The notes under the pieces were generated by a model. It had not been told where the DNA came from and did not search any database. It was given only the letters and a program-made list of their open reading frames with translations. This document shows, one piece after another, positions 23,739 to 34,811 of a stretch of 64,000 bases of DNA; position 1 is the first letter of the stretch; each line of letters begins with the position of its first letter. Made by a program: the position numbers and the translations under genes. The DNA comes from Kappaphycus alvarezii (taxonomy: Eukaryota; Rhodophyta; Florideophyceae; Gigartinales; Solieriaceae), in NCBI GenBank assembly GCA_002205965.3, contig NADL03000171.1, positions 86,790 to 150,789 on the forward strand, in the 5' to 3' direction.

Positions 23739-24017
23739 TTACGCAGGGCGGCAAGTGCACCGGAAGCCACGTCTGGTTCCTCTTTGGCAACCCTGAATGA
23801 TACAGTTGGAGTCATCGGTCATCATGGCCCTGCATTGGCTAGCGGCACGGCCACGACCACCGCAAGGGCCCCTGTAAATCGCTCCAGGGCGCACGCTATC
23901 CTCCATTAGATCTCCATCGGCGAAAGTTTCCATCTCGAGCTCCTCATATGGGATGGCAACTGCAAAAGAAGCGAGGAAGAAAAGGACGATAGTGAAAAGC
24001 AGAGTGAGACGAGCCAT
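23739..24017 (-). CDS. Secreted cysteine-rich cationic peptide precursor (92 aa), intact copy
   Basis: Probably a secreted defence-type peptide; the exact family is not recognised. Residues 1-21 (MARLTLLFTIVLFFLASFAV) form a signal peptide. About residues 22-49 are an acidic propeptide ending RPGAIYR, a plausible processing site. The mature part of about 43 residues is basic (about ten Arg) with six cysteines spaced C-9-C-9-C-4-C-9-C-1-C. That spacing lacks the CX3C needed for the arthropod/plant cysteine-stabilised alpha-beta fold. I chose the second in-frame ATG because the signal peptide starts there and the other copies use the same position; the upstream ATG at 24,053 would add 12 residues. 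A TATAAAA box lies 114 bp upstream. All differences from the 46,617-46,895 copy in the mature part are silent. Confidence 0.85.
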   Translation of the reverse strand: MARLTLLFTIVLFFLASFAVAIPYEELEMETFADGDLMEDSVRPGAIYRGPCGGRGRAASQCRAMMTDDSNCIIQGCQRGTRRGFRCTCRPA

Positions 24018-24130
24018 GATGGTGATTGCAACTCTTTTGCTCAGGCAATTCAACGAATCTTAACGAAATAAAAGCTGTGGGAGTTGATGAGCGTGACGAT
24101 AGGGAGCGGAGGTGACTGTTAGGTGCAAGC

Positions 24131-24137
24131 TTTTATA
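24131..24137 (-). promoter_or_regulatory. TATA box of intact peptide gene
   Basis: TATAAAA on the minus strand, 114 bp before the chosen ATG, in the same context as the other three copies ('actcag...gttataaaagc'). Confidence 0.6.
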
Positions 24138-25285
24138 ACAAATAGCTGAGTACATATATCCTGTTGGGATGCGTTCCTACAGAGATGATTATGTGAACGG
24201 CCATTATTGGGCAAGGTTACAAGGCTTCAAGCTACCAGCAGAGCGCATTGTCAGTGATCTTTCCTCTGATCCGCTGTGTAACTTTTTGCACGTCACATGT
24301 GATCGGAGAAGTGCTTTGTTGCATTACGGAAATAAGTGGGGTTTGAATCGTGCGATTAGTCAATTGAGCTTCTAAGAGATTGCTGATACTTCAAGGCGGA
24401 GGCAAAACAACCCATTTCTGCATGAGCTTACAGAATGAATAGTTTCGAATCCTAATCATTGTTGTGTTAGCTCTATAGCTTAATACACTCAGAGAAAAGA
24501 TAATTTGGTTACTATATAAGCCACCTTGCATCCTTCGCTGCTTCCCGTGGCGGTTCCTACCCTCAACAGGAGCTCCGTGACTTCGATACCCGATTTTCGT
24601 TTAGTCTCCAAGAAATGCAGGCGCGACAGGTTTCCACTCGTCACCCTCCATTCGTAGTTAATTTCTGAATACCCTCCGCACGCTTCTCTGCAACATTGTA
24701 CAACTCATAAAGATTGATTTAGCTCATACAGACACCACTGTATGAGCTACTTATTTAGAGAACGTTGCTTGATGCATATACTATCTTTGTAAGATTGCAG
24801 GTACAACTGCGGCTTGTATTTCCGATATGCAGCGCTGACATAAACTTAAATCTCTCCTGTACACAGTACGAACAAACAATGCATTGGAACCTTTAATGAT
24901 TATCCCAAACGGAACCAAAGGACTCACTGGAAAGCATAATATCAGTTGTGAACCTGTAAAATGAAGGAATACGAACCGCTCCGGCTCCATTGGATTGTTG
25001 TAAATTTTTATGTCTGTTTTCTGCTCATTTCGTTGATTGCGTTTCAGACAGTTCACTGTACAAGTTTATTGAACAGATATTGATAAAATTAAGGATATGA
25101 TCATGCAATTTGGTGTCGATCAGTACTTTGGGCAGAAAATAATCCCAAGTTCTTCCGCATTGCGAAATTGAGTTCAGTAATATTGCTTCATGAAGTTGTC
25201 CATTCTTTCTCAATGATGACGCGCTGCGTTGATCCATTAGTTGAATCTATACCAAGAGAAGAAACATTGTCTAGTAGGGCTAAGA

Positions 25286-25341
25286 ATCTCCAGCTGTCTG
25301 CACAGCATCTCCAGCTGTCTGCACAGCAGACAGCTGGAGAT
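25286..25341. repeat. Two direct 21-bp repeats followed by an inverted half-copy
   Basis: ATCTCCAGCTGTCTGCACAGC occurs twice in tandem at 25,286-25,306 and 25,307-25,327, followed by AGACAGCTGGAGAT (25,328-25,341), the exact complement of the repeat start. The second repeat and the inverted part can form a perfect hairpin with a short loop. It is absent from the corresponding B1 position. Confidence 0.85.
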
Positions 25342-26099
25342 TTGCACTGGAGATCTGGCACTACAAGACAAATCCAACACGACATTTAAATATCCTGAAA
25401 ACTAAAAGGATTAAGAGTGTAAGTCATCTATTATTGTGTCTGATGGGTGCTAGCAGGAAATGAAGAAATAGAAAAGTAAAAGTTTTAACGGAGATTGATA
25501 ATACAGATAACAAAATGGTGGAAGCAAATTTCAGTACACCAGTCGTTTCATCCAATTGCTACGGGCTTAGCTTCTGACACGCTGTCTGGATTGTGTCCGG
25601 ATAAAGCGTCGCTCGTGTAATGGAAGTACTATTTGAGTAAACAGGGTAGATATCTACGTCAGTAATGGAGAGTTTAGACAATTGGCTTGGCAAAGTCCTC
25701 ATCTTGTTGGTGCTCATTCTTCGAGCTCCAGTTTGTTCGCTGTAGGGCCATGGTAATGCGGAGATTTCAGTAGATGACAGTGGATGTGATGACTGCATAA
25801 AACGGTCATATTACATGACATGGTTGTTCGGTGCCATAAGATTTTTTTGAGTAGCGCTTGGGACAACTGAAACACAAAATGAGAATCATGAGTACGCACG
25901 GCTTTCTATTTAGAATCAGCTTTTCTGTAATTAGAAGGACAGTAGCACAACAAAGCTATAGAAAACAAAGGGGTTATGATAGTCTGAAGAATAGCATATG
26001 ATAGATTGTCATATCGGGTAGGATATTCTAAGAATAATGTGTCAAGGAATGTAAGTATTTTTTGTGTAATCCACGTCTTTGGTGGAAATGGTTTAGGAT

Positions 26100-26146
26100 G
26101 ACAATGAAAACATAGATAGAATTGTAAATTCTATGTTTTCATTGTC
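26100..26146. repeat. 16-bp perfect inverted repeat plus a tandem echo
   Basis: GACAATGAAAACATAG (26,100-26,115) and its exact complement (26,131-26,146) surround a 15-bp spacer. The right arm with its flank 'atatagcc' is repeated imperfectly at 26,153-26,190. In B1 only one arm exists (near 15,280-15,296). Confidence 0.85.
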
Positions 26147-27105
26147 ATATAGCCAAATTTACAATTCTATGTTTTTATTTTCATATAGCCAACCTTTGTG
26201 AAAGAATTCTCAAGTACTTCAAGTCGCAAGAAGCAACAGGGATATGGGCCATAATGCCTGAGGGGAATTTTTGAGTGTTTTTACTGTTGGAAGATATGTT
26301 CGATCTATCGTAAAGCTTTCCAGGCAACCTCAATCGACTCGAAAAGGTAAGACCCGGACGTAGTAATGCGGTATCAGCTACGCTCCTTAAAAGACCAACT
26401 TTAGGGACATATTAAGTGAAAACAGGTTTCTTGCCTTTTGTTGAAGGCGGTATCAAAAGAGGCTCTAATGCTTCTAATATACAATTATTGAGCATTTCTA
26501 CAGTTTTAAGCTCGAAAATTGTATGAAATTGGTGCAATGCGGAAGGTTTAAAGAATTTGTAGTTGTTTCTATGAAAAAACCTTATTGCTCTCCTTATCGC
26601 CGACCAAGCATATCCACTCTAGCTATATATCTTCTCAAGCGATAATTTGAGGATTACTAAATCTTATATCTGGTGGGCGTTGAATGGCCAACGAGCCTGA
26701 CAGAGACACGATGGAAGCTGGACAAATCCCTTATTTCTTTGGAAGCAACTATCGATGACTATAAGCAATGAAGAGCCTTCTATGTCATATGAATTGACAA
26801 CATGGCGCCATATGTCAGCATCTTTCAGCAGGTTTCACGCCTTGGACGACTTTATGGCAAGTATGTTTTCTTCAAGGTCTGTTGAGGGTGTAGCATACCG
26901 AAAGTGTAATCCAAATAACATCTTAAATCCTAAAATTTGACAGTTTCTGGACGAAGCAGTGAGATATCAATTGAGGTCTGTGTTCGATTATTGCGGGACA
27001 CAGTTTTTTTTGTCCTGTTGGGACTATGTTGTCCTTCCCTGCTCTTTTTTCAATTGAATTCGAGTATAAACACTATTCAAATTGATTGAAACCTGAGCTG
27101 CATCC

Positions 27106-27405
27106 ATGAAATTCAAAGACACAGTGAAAGCGAATCTTAAAAATGGAACGAGTGATATCCTTTGCAGTGCATTTGATTTTATCTGTAATATTTCCTGTTT
27201 CATGTATGTTGCTACTATAATGCAGACTGTCACTACATACCCGACCCTTTCCGAAATTCCTGTTCCCTATATAGAGGGATCCATTTGTGGCCTCTCCGTT
27301 TTGGAAACTATTGTCCTCCTTTTTTTAACAAAAAGGAATTCTGCAGTTCTTTTACTTTTTGAATCCATATTCACTGTACGACTTCATACCGTATTCTATG
27401 TTTGA
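27106..27405 (+). CDS. Hydrophobic 99-codon ORF, unrecognised
   Basis: Two or three hydrophobic stretches (around residues 15-45 and 60-95) could be membrane segments. No homologue, motif or second copy is seen in the window, and the surrounding DNA is AT-rich. It may be chance. Listed because its composition is more protein-like than its neighbours. Confidence 0.2.
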   Translation: MKFKDTVKANLKNGTSDILCSAFDFICNISCFMYVATIMQTVTTYPTLSEIPVPYIEGSICGLSVLETIVLLFLTKRNSAVLLLFESIFTVRLHTVFYV

Positions 27406-27639
27406 AGATTTGGTTCTCTTTTCTCAAAAAGAAATACTTCGTCTCGCGGATCGCTTAGTCCCCCCAATTCAGTTCCGGTATTTGAAAAAGCGTATTATTT
27501 GATTATTTCCTTCATGTATGCAAAATCAAAACCACGACGTTGTCCCTTTTTTAAATTTCACCTAGAGCCGGGAACCTTTTCGAAGATATTTACCTATTTA
27601 GAGTTCGATATCAACGTCGTTGAAGCAAAAGCCCTGTTT

Positions 27640-28400
27640 TCGTCAATCTCATCGGCTCACTTCTCTTATGCTTCCAACATGTCGAACTAACATGCGTCCC
27701 TCATCATCGCCACGGCATCTGGAGCCCTCTATCCCGTCAAAACCTAGGCCGTGGTGGACAATGGACAAACTAAATACGAAGAAAACCATAGACAGATGAA
27801 ACATGAATACGTTCGGGATTTGGAGTGCCGTTACTGCTTCAAGGAGACAGAGAAAGCAGACGAAGAGGTGGCACAGAAGGGAGAGGAGGAGGAGGAGGCT
27901 GCGGCAAATGTGGGGGAAAAAAATTGAGAAAGATTGGGCGGACAAATGGGAGCCACTGCTGTACAAGTATGGGGGCTGCTGTGGAGAGCGGGGGGGATAA
28001 AAAAGTTAGTAATCTTTATCTTGGACTTCCTAGACAGGAGTAAGGCAGAAAGTGGAGGTAATGAGGACTATTTGAAGGTACCAGATATGTCCGGGGAGGG
28101 TTTCTATCATTCTGGTCCGTGCATCGCAAATTAAAGGGACGACATTGGAGGTATTGATATTTTAGAGTAAGTTTTGGGATGTAATCTCGAGGGCTAATAT
28201 TATAAGAGATAACACTACAGTGGGTAAATCTAAATAACAATCTTGGTGTTAGCTGCTGTTAATATTTCTCTACGACTCGATTATCTTAATTTAATTTCAT
28301 GGCATTTGTTATGTTGTTTGATTCTTTCGGGTTAGCCGATGTTGCGTAGTACCCTCATTGAAAGGGAATGTGGTGCAGAGTTAGAGTGGCGTTAGAAAAC
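27640..28400 (+). repeat. Eroded long LTR with acidic-frame remnant
   Basis: A plus-strand acidic run (27,845-27,920, repeated Glu) is followed by a segment resembling the C-terminal part of the LTR-internal protein (28,100-28,170, with GGIDILE). Further on, at about 28,297-28,345, is the U3 block seen in the other LTRs ('catggcatttgttatgttgtttgatt', then 'ggttagccga'). Frame and ends are lost. Confidence 0.45.
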
Positions 28401-28757
28401 GGACCCAATTGTCCAAAGAGAGGCCAGGAATCACCTTTATGGGATTTGGATTACTCAGAGACGTTCTGATAGAAATGTGAAATTAGGGGTGGTTTTACTG
28501 TTTAAAGAAACTCAATCAGAGATTATGAACTGGTTGAATGGTAGGGAGGATAATGGGCCATTGTTTATTTGAGAGCATGTATTCTGACAGGGTGGCTATG
28601 TATGTCCTTAAAAGTTGTCTTCCGAGGCACTTGTCAGTATCTTTGGTCTATGCAGTATTTGGTGCATTGAAATGATGCTGAGCGTGGAGTTCCTTGTTCA
28701 GGCAAATGGCTAGGGAAGGTGTTTTTGAAATGGGTTCCTCTGTCTCAGATTAATATG

Positions 28758-28801
28758 GTAGCAGCTCCAAAAGCAGCAAATTATCTTCTTGGAGCTGCTA
28801 C
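28758..28801. repeat. 13-bp perfect inverted repeat
   Basis: GTAGCAGCTCCAA (28,758-28,770) and its exact complement (28,789-28,801) flank an 18-bp spacer. It lies about 100 bp before a retroelement fragment. Confidence 0.8.
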
Positions 28802-28899
28802 AACAAAATGAGCATCAGGAGCCTCAGTTGGAAGAAAACAATAGTTAGAGAAGCATTTTCCTTGATCGTTAAAACATTTGACAGAGAATGATTATTATC

Positions 28900-29352
28900 C
28901 CAGTTAATATGAGTGCGAAAGCAAAATTTCATTTCAAGGTGCAGTACAAGGACATTGCCATCATGTCCCGCTACGGAAGAACCACCGACCAACAACCTGG
29001 AACAAACACAAGTAGCACACGTGCCCCACCTACACCACATACCTTTCGACAGGAGGGCCCAAACGTTTAATCCGCTCACCTCTCTCAATGCGGCCGCCTC
29101 CGCGAAGCATAGGAGATATGATTCTTTAATTGCAACCTCCGTGAGAAGTAGGCTCGTCCCTATTCCTATATCTACTCTCGGAGGGTGGCACCCGGACGCT
29201 TATAGGGTGCCAACCGACGTCGCGCGCACGTGGCCGTTAGGGCGATGGAGGCATATGGTAAGGTCCGTGCGGTACTCACTCAGAGACACGCTGCCGCGGC
29301 CGTAATGTCCAACGCAGCCTGTCTGCTGGAGGGCCTTCAGCTAGCTTTTTAG
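28900..29352 (+). pseudogene. 3' end of a retroelement reverse-transcriptase-type ORF, frameshifted
   Basis: The GC-rich interval encodes a run ending IPISTLGGWHPDAYRV, then, after a frameshift near 29,245, a stretch rich in Ala with QRHAAAAVMSNAACLLEG before a stop at 29,350-29,352. That layout resembles the C-terminal tail of non-LTR retrotransposon polyproteins, recognised by pattern only. Base composition differs sharply from the AT-rich flanks, suggesting a 5'-truncated insertion. No poly(A) tail or target duplication was found. Confidence 0.45.
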
Positions 29353-29699
29353 AGTAATTTTAAAGGTATCACTCGGCACCCTGTAGGATATTCCGGGTCA
29401 CAACCGACCATATTTTTCAAATATTAAATCACCCCAAATTCACCACCAAATTTCATTTGATTTCTTTTCATGAATTTCATAATCATACGGCCTAGGTGTG
29501 CAATGTCCTGATGAGGGGTAGCGAAATGAAGGCAAGATTATTAAAAGCTGCGTACGTCCTCCGCCACGGCCTTTCAGTAGTAATGGAGCGCATATATCTG
29601 CAATGTGTTTTCATAAACACTGTGTCCACTAAATCCGAAACAAGCAATGATATAAATGCGAGGTTGAAGATTGGTATGGTCTGCATAGTCTAGATGACA

Positions 29700-31340
29700 C
29701 CGGAGTCAATGCCCTATGGGTGTTTATTTCTAGTAATCCTCAGCCCAGAGTCATCAGAGGGGCTGAAGACCTGCTGAGTTATTACAATTTTACTTGCTTC
29801 AGGCCACCTACACTTTTTGTCTCAAGACACAACGGGGCACTGAGAAGACGTGCTATTTGCATGTGGGACAATTACTGATATCCTTCAGCGCAGATTGGTT
29901 ATTACTGCAACCACAATGGGAGAGCAGGTCTTGCGACCAGTTCATTAGTCTATCATTGTGGATATAGGGGCACTGGAAAGAGGGGAACAGCATCCCGCAA
30001 CTTCGCATTATGTTACGTGCTTTACGTGACATGGCTATAGAGCATTGATGCGAATTAGAAGAGAAAAAAAATTATATGATAGGTAAACATGCATAACCCC
30101 TTCCGGATGCATGGGCAAATAGTCCAAGCGACAGATACTTCATATGACGACAGCTGGCTTTTTTCCAAGCGCGGATAATTTTCGGGATGAAGAGTTGAAT
30201 GAGCACGAGGGAAAAGACAAAGGTTTATGGTTTGGGTCGTACAGTAATGCTCCAAACGATCCTTTGGTATTTGAGTAGAGATAACGGACCAGTAAGGGGT
30301 GCTTCCATCTGTAAAGAGACAAAAGGTATTGTTCGAATGAATATTTGCTAGGCTCATGGCATAGTTAATAGCCTTTTTGATATCCTGAAAGGCATTTTAG
30401 TGCGAATAATTACATTTTGGCTCCTTGCGAGCAACTTTGAGACGGATCGTTTCTTGTGGTGCCAGGCTCAAGTGTAACTGATTCCAGAAGACCCAAGATA
30501 GGTACAATTAGTTTTGTATAGTTTGCTGCTGCCTTATGTATCCAGTTTTCGGAACAGAGAAAGTGCTGTAGTTCGGCCCCTTGCTCGGCGATGGCATTTC
30601 GAACGGTGCTAGTAATCTGGACAGATCCAATTTTCACAGGTTCCATCAATGAAACGACCGCATCAGCACAGTTACCTTAGATAGGCACTTTTTTTCCAGC
30701 GTTTAGTTCAGCGCCAAATTTCTCACAATTTAGAAAGATTTGTTTGAGTGTTTCAATGATTCATTATTGAAGCGCCTTTGCGCGACCATGTCATCCAACC
30801 AAAATGGTAACTTTCCTGTGAGATCCTTTAAGCTCCAAGAACGCTCTTTGACAGTAATCTATAACATTTTATGTCCATTAATAACCGAGTGGATAGTTAT
30901 ACTGCGTGAAGGATAATAAAGCGTTGAAATTCTTGAGACTTAAGGCCAAATGAGCACTGCCAATATCCGCGACAAACTTCCAAGCCAGAGGAACAACGTC
31001 TATCTTCTATTTTTGAAGTATGTGGTTTTACGTTTGCATGGCTCGTCACTGCAACTCTGTCACTTTGTTTACTGGACGCAGGTCTACCGCAAATATTCAT
31101 TTTCCTGTACTGGCTTCGGATTGAACAAGGAAGTGCAAGCCCAGGATCTCTCGGAGTTCCTGGACATGAGTACTACCCTGATTAGCTCTGCAACATTCTT
31201 ATCCAAAATGGTAAATGCTCAGCTGAGTACTTTTCGCAGACTTAGCTGTGCTGATTTCGCTATCATTTATATTTCGGTACGCATGGGAGGTATGTTCACA
31301 GGAGGATCGGATCCTAATCGCACTCGAAATATATCACAAT
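29700..31340 (-). pseudogene. pol: Element 4: heavily decayed pol of a different Ty3/gypsy lineage
   Basis: Minus-strand frames, interrupted by many stops and shifts, give in order: an RT start (31,200-31,100, WACTSLFNPKP-like); RT core with GYWQ near 30,950 and a WLDD-type motif (LDDM) near 30,790; a connection region (LQHFLCSENWIHKAAANY, 30,580-30,520); RNase H (CLFTDGSTPYWSVISTQIP near 30,320-30,260; KPLSF and KLSALGKK downstream); and an 'IHNDRL...WSQDLLS' tether segment near 29,960. The motifs differ from Elements 1-3, so this is a separate lineage. No LTR, gag or integrase core was found. Confidence 0.6.
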
Positions 31341-31344
31341 AACT

Positions 31345-32170
31345 AGTGAGCAAGCGATTCAATCGTGCTAAATGCTCCGAGCAGACCATTCTGCCTTGCT
31401 TCCTTGACCATATTGTCTAGATTGATTTGCACTTTGGCAGGTGCATGTGTGCGTAGTTCAATCAACACGCGAAAATATAAGCTTAGCATCTGCTATAGGT
31501 GTTCCAGATGTGTGATTTTCTTCATCCAAATAACTAACGTCTTAAAGAGTTGACGATTTCTGTAGAATTTGGGACCTCACTCCTCCAATTGAATCAATTG
31601 CCGCACGAAGCTGTGTGTCCGGCTCCCATATGATGTTTGGAAAATCGGCATTGTCAAAAAAATGTCTGAGTCTACCTAAAGCAAATGCCAGGGTCTAGAC
31701 AAATGCCAGCCAACATTGAGCACCAGATGCCAGACAGGTTTTCCTTTATAAGTGCAAAAGTCCGGGTTTCTGCCTTCCACGTCGACCAATGAGGCGTCTT
31801 GTGTAGATATATCGTTCAATTCATTCCCTCCCTTTCTTGAAGTCCATTTTTTATTATCATATGAACCCTATTTTCCTATGTGTGTCGGATTTTAAGTTGT
31901 TCTTGAAGGCTCTGTTCTGTCTCTTACATTTGAAACGGTTTTTTAATCAATAAGGGAGACTCATCTGTCGCATGTAACTGCTTTTGATTTGACGAGTGCC
32001 TAGAAAAACATGCAGTTTGTCTAGGTATGCGATTTTCGTAGTTGCAGGTCCGGTTCTATTTAATGCCTGAGGACAAAAGATCTGCGTAAAGATCACATGT
32101 GCCCTATAGCTGTCCGTGTGCTGTCCACGGCTAGATTTCCGAAATCACTTCTACGTCAAAGTGCATCATA
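31345..32170. other. No gene seen
   Basis: AT-rich and stop-dense on both strands. It may hold the lost 5' part of Element 4, but I could not align anything. Confidence 0.35.
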
Positions 32171-32176
32171 ACTGTT

Positions 32177-32872
32177 ATGGATAAAGCTCCGGAGGATGAT
32201 GAGTTTAGAGCCAAGTACCCAAAGAGGAAGTTGTTGTAAGCGACAACAGTGTTACCGAAGTATGTTTGCGCAGAGACAATAGGTGCGACAAGACGGGGAC
32301 CTAAAAGCTACAAAGGAATATAGATGGGGCAGGATCTACCATCTATGCTCAGGGACAAGTGTTTAAGTGTTGAAGAAATGATTGTTAGGTCGTAAGTTGA
32401 ATTTCTACTTTTGGAATACTTTCGTCTGTAATTGAATTTAACAACAACCTTGCTTGACACCTTTTAGAGGAAATAGTTCAACCAGCTTAGGTATACTGTT
32501 TAGTTAACCCGTAAGTCTCAAACAAACAACTAACTTAAATATCACAAAATGCACTATGTGTAATCTGGTAGACAAGGAAAACTAACGTTAGGTATTATCA
32601 CGATAAATATATAGATCTCCTCCTCAAACTAGTCGCTTATGACATCAGAGCCAGAAAAATCCCCCCAATATCCACATCCGAAATGCAGTTCCTACAAATT
32701 CTTTCAATTGGCCTAAAATTATAGATATCATCTTCGGAAATACCAATGCCCTTCAAATATTTCTCAAGAACCTCAACATCCGATATAGCCGCAATAGAGG
32801 AGTCCAAGATTACTATTAAACCCTCAATTTCCCCTTCGCTCCTCAACTGCAACAATTATGCCCAGAAAACAT
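32177..32872 (-). repeat. Truncated, eroded long LTR
   Basis: From about 32,177 ('ggataaagctccgg...') the plus strand follows the family LTR: 'gttgtaagcgacaacagtgttacc' at 32,230, the promoter block near 32,480-32,560, then the 3' end of the acidic frame. It is cut at 32,872, where segment A1 begins. Confidence 0.55.
32637..32855 (-). pseudogene. LTR-internal acidic protein, C-terminal remnant (72 codons)
   Basis: Open to its stop and alignable with the 63,795-64,000 copy: LIVILDSS corresponds to IVISDSS there, and the ICRNCI motif corresponds to ICRDCI. The N-terminal part is cut off by the junction with segment A1. Confidence 0.5.
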
Positions 32873-34811
32873 TAAATTCCTTTTCATATAATTTTCTCCT
32901 TTTCAATTACTTATATGTAGATATGGATCCCTACTTGACAGAAACTCTTTTCTTGTTCCCATTTTCTTTGATTTTTCTCAATTTTTAACATCTTGTTCCA
33001 TTCTAGATATTTGTATGCCCAGATTCTGCAATAACTTATTCGTTCAAAGGCAATTTTTATAATTCGCACTGTAAAATTAATTGGGACTTCTTTAATGATT
33101 CAAAAGACCTGCCAATTTTAGCCTGTAGACGCTATTTAAACCGCGTTGAGATCGGGCAAAAATTATTGACAGATTTAAGCAATAAATAAGGGACCTCTTC
33201 AACTTTTTAAAAATAAAATATGCGGAATACTTCTCTTGCCCCATTCGCAAATCCCCCTTTTCCTCATACCACCACGTCTCCGCCCCTATTCCGTTTGGAC
33301 CAAGCCGCCGTAGAGGAAGACCCCCGTCAAGAAACCAGATAGCGCTTGTCGAAGCTTTCAGCTCGACATTTGGTATGGATTGAAGAACGGTTAGTGGTTT
33401 GCGATACTTGAAAGAGGATAATAGTATGGCAGAGGAGAATAGTAAGGCCAAGGAGTGCTTCAAAGAGATGGTGGTCTCTAAACTGGTCTACATAATGGTA
33501 AAAGAGGAGAGTGGAAAGTTCAGGGATGCATAAGAGTATTCCGAGGAGCCTGGGGACAAAAAGAAAGATGCCGGTCTGGTTCATATGGTATGGGAAGGTA
33601 CTTATTGGCCATAGCAGACAGTCCTATCATAGGGCCGATTGAAGGGGCGTTAAGGTAACCTGGATTTATTGCAGAAGGGCCAAGCAAACGTGATATATTC
33701 TCAGGTATGTATGTGGATACATGCATACATGTCATTTGCTAAAGAAAAATGTGATGTTCTGAACTAGTGGACGAAGAAGATGAGCAGTAGATTTCAAAAT
33801 CATCTGTCAAGCATCTTTTTTCAAATTAGCTGTGTCTACGTGAACTACTTCCATTCTCTCTGGTGCTTTTAGAAGTCTAATCGATATTATTTTGGAAAAA
33901 AGTTTGAATAGGCTTAACATATTACTTCCTTTAGGAGAACGAAGGCAAGTTGGGAGTCAATTTAGAGCAACAAACCTTCGAATATCCTTATATCATCTAG
34001 TTGTGCGAGAGCGATCACTCTTCTTTGAGTAACCCCTCCGCGCTTATCCTTTTATGCCTACTGTAGCACTTTACTCCTTTCAATAACTTTCCCATACTGG
34101 ATATTCGGCAGCCTTTTTTCGTTCACTAGATATTTACCCTGTTAACATCGATAATGAATTCATGTTTAAGTTTCAGCCGCTGGGAGGTGTTATCCTCCGT
34201 AAGGAGAGAATACGTAGACAATTCCTTGACTTGATACTGCTAACTACCGCATTTTGTCTTGAGGACTAAGTATCCTTTCAAAATCTAATTTTCGTCGATC
34301 CATAGAGAAAGGCTAAAGTAGAAAACAGGTCCAGAACTAGGCATACGAGGTTGTTCCATGACTGTGAAATTATTGATAGAGGTAAATCGTCTGAAAGAGA
34401 GATACGCAAAACCAAATACCCCAAAAAGGAGGTGTTGCGAGCGACAAAGGTGTTATCACGATATAGTTGAACGAAAAAGGATTTCATATGGATGAGGGTT
34501 GAGAGGGCGAAAATAAAGTATGGAAGGGACAGGGTCTCCCACTGATGCTCTACGACCAGCTTAGAAAAACTTTTTCTTGGGTCCGGAGTTGACTCTCAAC
34601 TTCCTACTACTCGGGACTTGACTTGAAGCTGTCTGCCAACTTGCTTGACCTCTCCATGAAGAAGCAGTTTGCTCAGCTTATATATACTTTCGGCTTCCAC
34701 TAAAGTCCGAAAAAACTACAGAAGGTACCAGAAAATGCATGAAAGCAATTTTTGTGGACTATATAAGCTAAAAAAAGATAATTAAGAAAAATAACAATCA
34801 GTGAGGTCCTC

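Larger units (their letters stand above)
24400..26720. repeat. Divergent module B copy (B5)
   Basis: Ordered blocks resemble B1: 24,880-25,030 matches 14,440-14,560; 25,155-25,210 matches 14,720-14,790; 25,930-26,115 matches 15,090-15,290; 26,630-26,690 matches 15,820-15,880. It follows the divergent peptide gene at 23,739-24,017 just as those blocks follow copy 1, so an older duplication included both. A piece matching 11,320-11,515 sits out of order at 24,520-24,720. No intact gene is seen after 24,017. Confidence 0.6.

Noticed and set aside
23739-24017. Calling the secreted peptide an arthropod or plant-type defensin
   Set aside because: The six cysteines do not have the CX3C spacing required for that fold; only the last C-X-C agrees.
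25286-25341. CRISPR-like array
   Set aside because: The units are directly adjacent with no spacers and there are only two; the context is eukaryotic.
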